64,000 nucleotides of DNA from NCBI GenBank assembly GCA_030147505.1, contig JASBVG010000003.1, positions 105,578 to 169,577 on the forward strand, written 5' to 3'. The stretch is from Tardiphaga sp. Its GTDB lineage: Bacteria; Pseudomonadota; Alphaproteobacteria; Rhizobiales; Xanthobacteraceae. The notes under the pieces are model-generated. The model was not told where the DNA came from, did no database searches, and saw nothing but the letters and a program-made list of their open reading frames with translations. Of the stretch, positions 62,314 to 64,000 are shown piece by piece; the first letter of the stretch is position 1, and the number at the start of each line of letters is the position of its first letter. A program made the position numbers and the translations under genes.

Positions 62314-62327
62314 TTGCGATGTATCAA
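62314..62327. promoter_or_regulatory. Candidate FixK2/FNR-type box upstream of hemE
   Basis: TTGCGATGTATCAA fits the Bradyrhizobium FixK2 consensus TTG(A/C)-N6-(T/G)CAA. It lies 65 nt before the hemE start, in the hemF-hemE divergent region. The consensus is known from oxygen-responsive genes in this group; use here is inferred. A single 8-of-14 constrained match could arise by chance. Confidence 0.5.
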
Positions 62328-62392
62328 GAATGCGGAGCGCCCGACGGCCCCCGCCTCGCCAAGCCGGATGCGAGCGTGTATCACGGCCGCAG

Positions 62393-63472
62393 ATGATCGA
62401 TCCCAGCCACTTGCGGAACACGCCCTTGACCCCGTCGCAGCCTGCAAAGCCCTTTCTCGATGTCCTGAACGGCCAGCGCCAAATCACGCCGCCGCTATGG
62501 ATGATGCGGCAGGCCGGACGCTATCTGCCGGAATATCGCAAGGTGCGCGAGACCGCCGGCGGTTTCCTCGATCTCTGCTTCAATCCGGAATTCGCCACCG
62601 AAGTGACGCTGCAGCCGATCCGCCGTTTCGGCTTTGATGCCGCGATCATCTTCTCCGACATTCTGGTGATCCCCTATGCGCTCGGCCGCAGCGTGCGCTT
62701 CGAGGCCGGCGAAGGGCCGCGGCTCGATCCGCTCGACACGCCGGACGGCGTTGCGGCGCTGGCGCGCGAGGCCGACTTCGGCAAGCTCGAGCCCGTGTTC
62801 GAAGCGCTGCGCCGCGTGCGCGCCGCACTCGATCCCAAAGTGACGCTGATCGGCTTTTGCGGCGCGCCCTGGACCGTTGCGACCTACATGATTGCCGGAC
62901 GCGGCACGCCCGACCAGGGCCCGGCGCGGATGATGGCCTATCGGCATCCCGACGCTTTTGCCGCGATCATCGACACCATCGTGGAGAATTCGATCCAGTA
63001 TCTCCTGCGCCAGCTCGCAGCCGGCGCCGAGGTGCTGCAGATCTTCGACACCTGGGCCGGCGTGCTGCCTGCTGCGGAATTCCGGCGCTGGTCGGTGGAG
63101 CCGACGCGGCGCATCGTCGCCGGCGTGCGCGCAAAGGTGCCGGATGCAAAAATCATCGGCTTTCCACGCGGCGCCGGCGCGCTGCTGCCGTCCTATGTAC
63201 AGGCAACCGGTGTCGACGCCGTGAGCATCGACTGGGCCGCGGAGCCCGCTTTCGTGCGCGAGCGCGTGCAGAGCCAGGTCGCCGTGCAGGGCAATCTCGA
63301 TCCGCTGGTGCTGATCGCCGGCGGCGCCGCGCTCGACCGCGCAGTGGATGATGTGCTGGCGAATTATGCCGGCGGTCGTTTCATCTTCAATCTCGGCCAT
63401 GGCATTCAGCCGGAAACACCGGTGGCGCATGTGGAGCAGATGGTGAAGCGCGTCCGCGATTTTCGCAGCTAG
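62393..63472 (+). CDS. hemE: Uroporphyrinogen decarboxylase
   Basis: A 359-residue HemE converting uroporphyrinogen III to coproporphyrinogen III. The N-terminal active-site motif is [19 protein letters not shown], followed by [35 protein letters not shown] and the C-terminal [17 protein letters not shown]. The ATG at 62393 gives the expected length; the open frame reaches back to 61958 but runs through hemF antisense. hemE and hemF are consecutive steps of the pathway and are divergently paired here. Confidence 0.95.
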   Translation: MIDPSHLRNTPLTPSQPAKPFLDVLNGQRQITPPLWMMRQAGRYLPEYRKVRETAGGFLDLCFNPEFATEVTLQPIRRFGFDAAIIFSDILVIPYALGRSVRFEAGEGPRLDPLDTPDGVAALAREADFGKLEPVFEALRRVRAALDPKVTLIGFCGAPWTVATYMIAGRGTPDQGPARMMAYRHPDAFAAIIDTIVENSIQYLLRQLAAGAEVLQIFDTWAGVLPAAEFRRWSVEPTRRIVAGVRAKVPDAKIIGFPRGAGALLPSYVQATGVDAVSIDWAAEPAFVRERVQSQVAVQGNLDPLVLIAGGAALDRAVDDVLANYAGGRFIFNLGHGIQPETPVAHVEQMVKRVRDFRS

Positions 63473-63482
63473 CTCTTCTTTT

Positions 63483-63512
63483 CCCTCCCCGGAGCGCAGC
63501 GACTGGGGAGGG
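63483..63512 (+). terminator. Stem-loop after hemE
   Basis: CCCTCCCC (63483-63490) and GGGGAGGG (63505-63512) are reverse complements around a 14-nt loop, 11 nt after the hemE stop. No strong T-tract follows. It may terminate hemE or be one of the CTCTCCCC-type repeats seen elsewhere in the window (34308-34330). Confidence 0.6.
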
Positions 63513-63539
63513 ACTTCACGCGCTCCTGCGCGTCATGGC

Positions 63540-64000
63540 CTGATCGACATGTCAAACAGCCACGTCATTGCCGGACACATGAGTTCGCATTCTCGCGGCG
63601 CCCATGGCGTCCGAGCTGTGAGCAGGTCTCCCCTCGCAACATGAGGGGAGGCGGCACGCCGTAAGGCGCACTTGGCAGCACTTGACGCAGTTCGTCTCGC
63701 TGGATCGCCAGCGAAACCGCAACCGCGCAACGCCTTACGGCGCGCCACCGCGACGTTGTTTCAGCCGAAGGACCGTTCTTCCGGGTACTGGGCGCTCTCT
63801 CGCAAGAGAGCCATCCGACAGGTTTCCCTGCCTTCGCCCGCACCACGTCCAGCCGCGCTAGCGGCAGAGCCCCGTAATGGGCCCGGACGGTGACCCCCGA
63901 CCACCCGAGTGCAAGGGGATACGTCCTCCCCCGGCCCGCAGGCGCCGCATCTCCATTCCGCTCAATGACGCCTCATGAAGCGCCCCTCGCGAACAAGACG
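63540..64000. repeat. Gene-free region with a mosaic of inverted repeats at the right edge
   Basis: No credible coding region: only short frames without family features. Structured elements include CTCCCCTC/GAGGGGAG (63628-63635/63643-63650), a long-range pair GCCGTAAGGCG/CGCCTTACGGC (63658-63668/63731-63741) and CTCTCT-cgca-AGAGAG (63795-63810). The text resembles a long multi-copy intergenic repeat I associate with Bradyrhizobium-type genomes; this was not checked. It continues to the window edge. Confidence 0.5.

Noticed and set aside
61958..62392. A 145-residue N-terminal extension of HemE
   Set aside because: The extension is antisense to hemF and low in complexity; the internal ATG at 62393 gives the family length.
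63533..63893. Short open frames of 71-93 residues at the right edge
   Set aside because: They overlap each other in several frames, show no family features and coincide with inverted repeats.
8041..64000. CRISPR arrays, tRNA or rRNA genes, insertion sequences and prophage genes
   Set aside because: No spaced direct-repeat array, cloverleaf, rRNA-like sequence, transposase, integrase or phage structural gene was recognised in the window by eye; short tRNAs could still be missed.

Overview
The window looks like a chromosomal segment of an alphaproteobacterium of the Bradyrhizobium/Rhodopseudomonas/Afipia/Tardiphaga group (Nitrobacteraceae). This is an inference from high GC coding sequence, rhizobial-type palindromic intergenic repeats, a FixK2-like box before hemE and overall gene style; no rRNA or tRNA gene was found to anchor it.

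Bases 1-8040 (+) hold the distal part of a type II secretion (T2SS) operon: the tail of an unidentified membrane protein, then gspK, gspL, gspM, a small GspC/GspN-like HR-domain gene, gspE, gspF and the pseudopilin genes gspG, gspH, gspI and gspJ, mostly with 4-30 nt overlaps. The secretin gene gspD must lie upstream if it is linked. Convergent with this operon is a minus-strand block (23787 to 8363): a separate STN/TonB-C-terminal-like periplasmic protein, a FecI-type ECF sigma factor, a FecR-type anti-sigma regulator and a giant (about 4276 aa) filamentous-haemagglutinin-like exoprotein. No TpsB/FhaC transporter is in the window. The most interesting reading is one module: a surface-signalling sigma system controlling a giant adhesin that lies beside, and may be exported by, a T2SS. 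That export link is inference.

Bases 24085-34281 are ordinary metabolic and regulatory genes: an acyl-CoA dehydrogenase, an SDR-like protein without the catalytic Tyr and an enoyl-CoA hydratase; two LysR regulators, a second SDR, a GNAT, a DUF1127 protein, a citrate-type MFS transporter, a secreted metallo-beta-lactamase-fold protein and a CinA/PncC-like amidohydrolase.

Bases 34352-43478 hold a peptide/nickel-type (family 5) ABC importer whose ATPase genes are split by a translationally coupled amidase and AtzG-like small subunit, plus a second, divergent, paralogous solute-binding protein. Bases 43648-48978 carry a GH13 alpha-glucosidase, a small secreted Arg/Asp/Tyr-rich protein, arginase and glycogen debranching enzyme. 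Bases 48979-56968 carry an ABC-2 exporter, a Crp/Fnr regulator, a chemoreceptor and a LysR-controlled ring-cleaving dioxygenase/esterase pair of the quinone-detoxification type. Bases 57011-63472 contain a ThDP enzyme, a small unknown gene, fructose-1,6-bisphosphatase, heme oxygenase, and divergent hemF and hemE. The last roughly 500 bases are a gene-free inverted-repeat mosaic.
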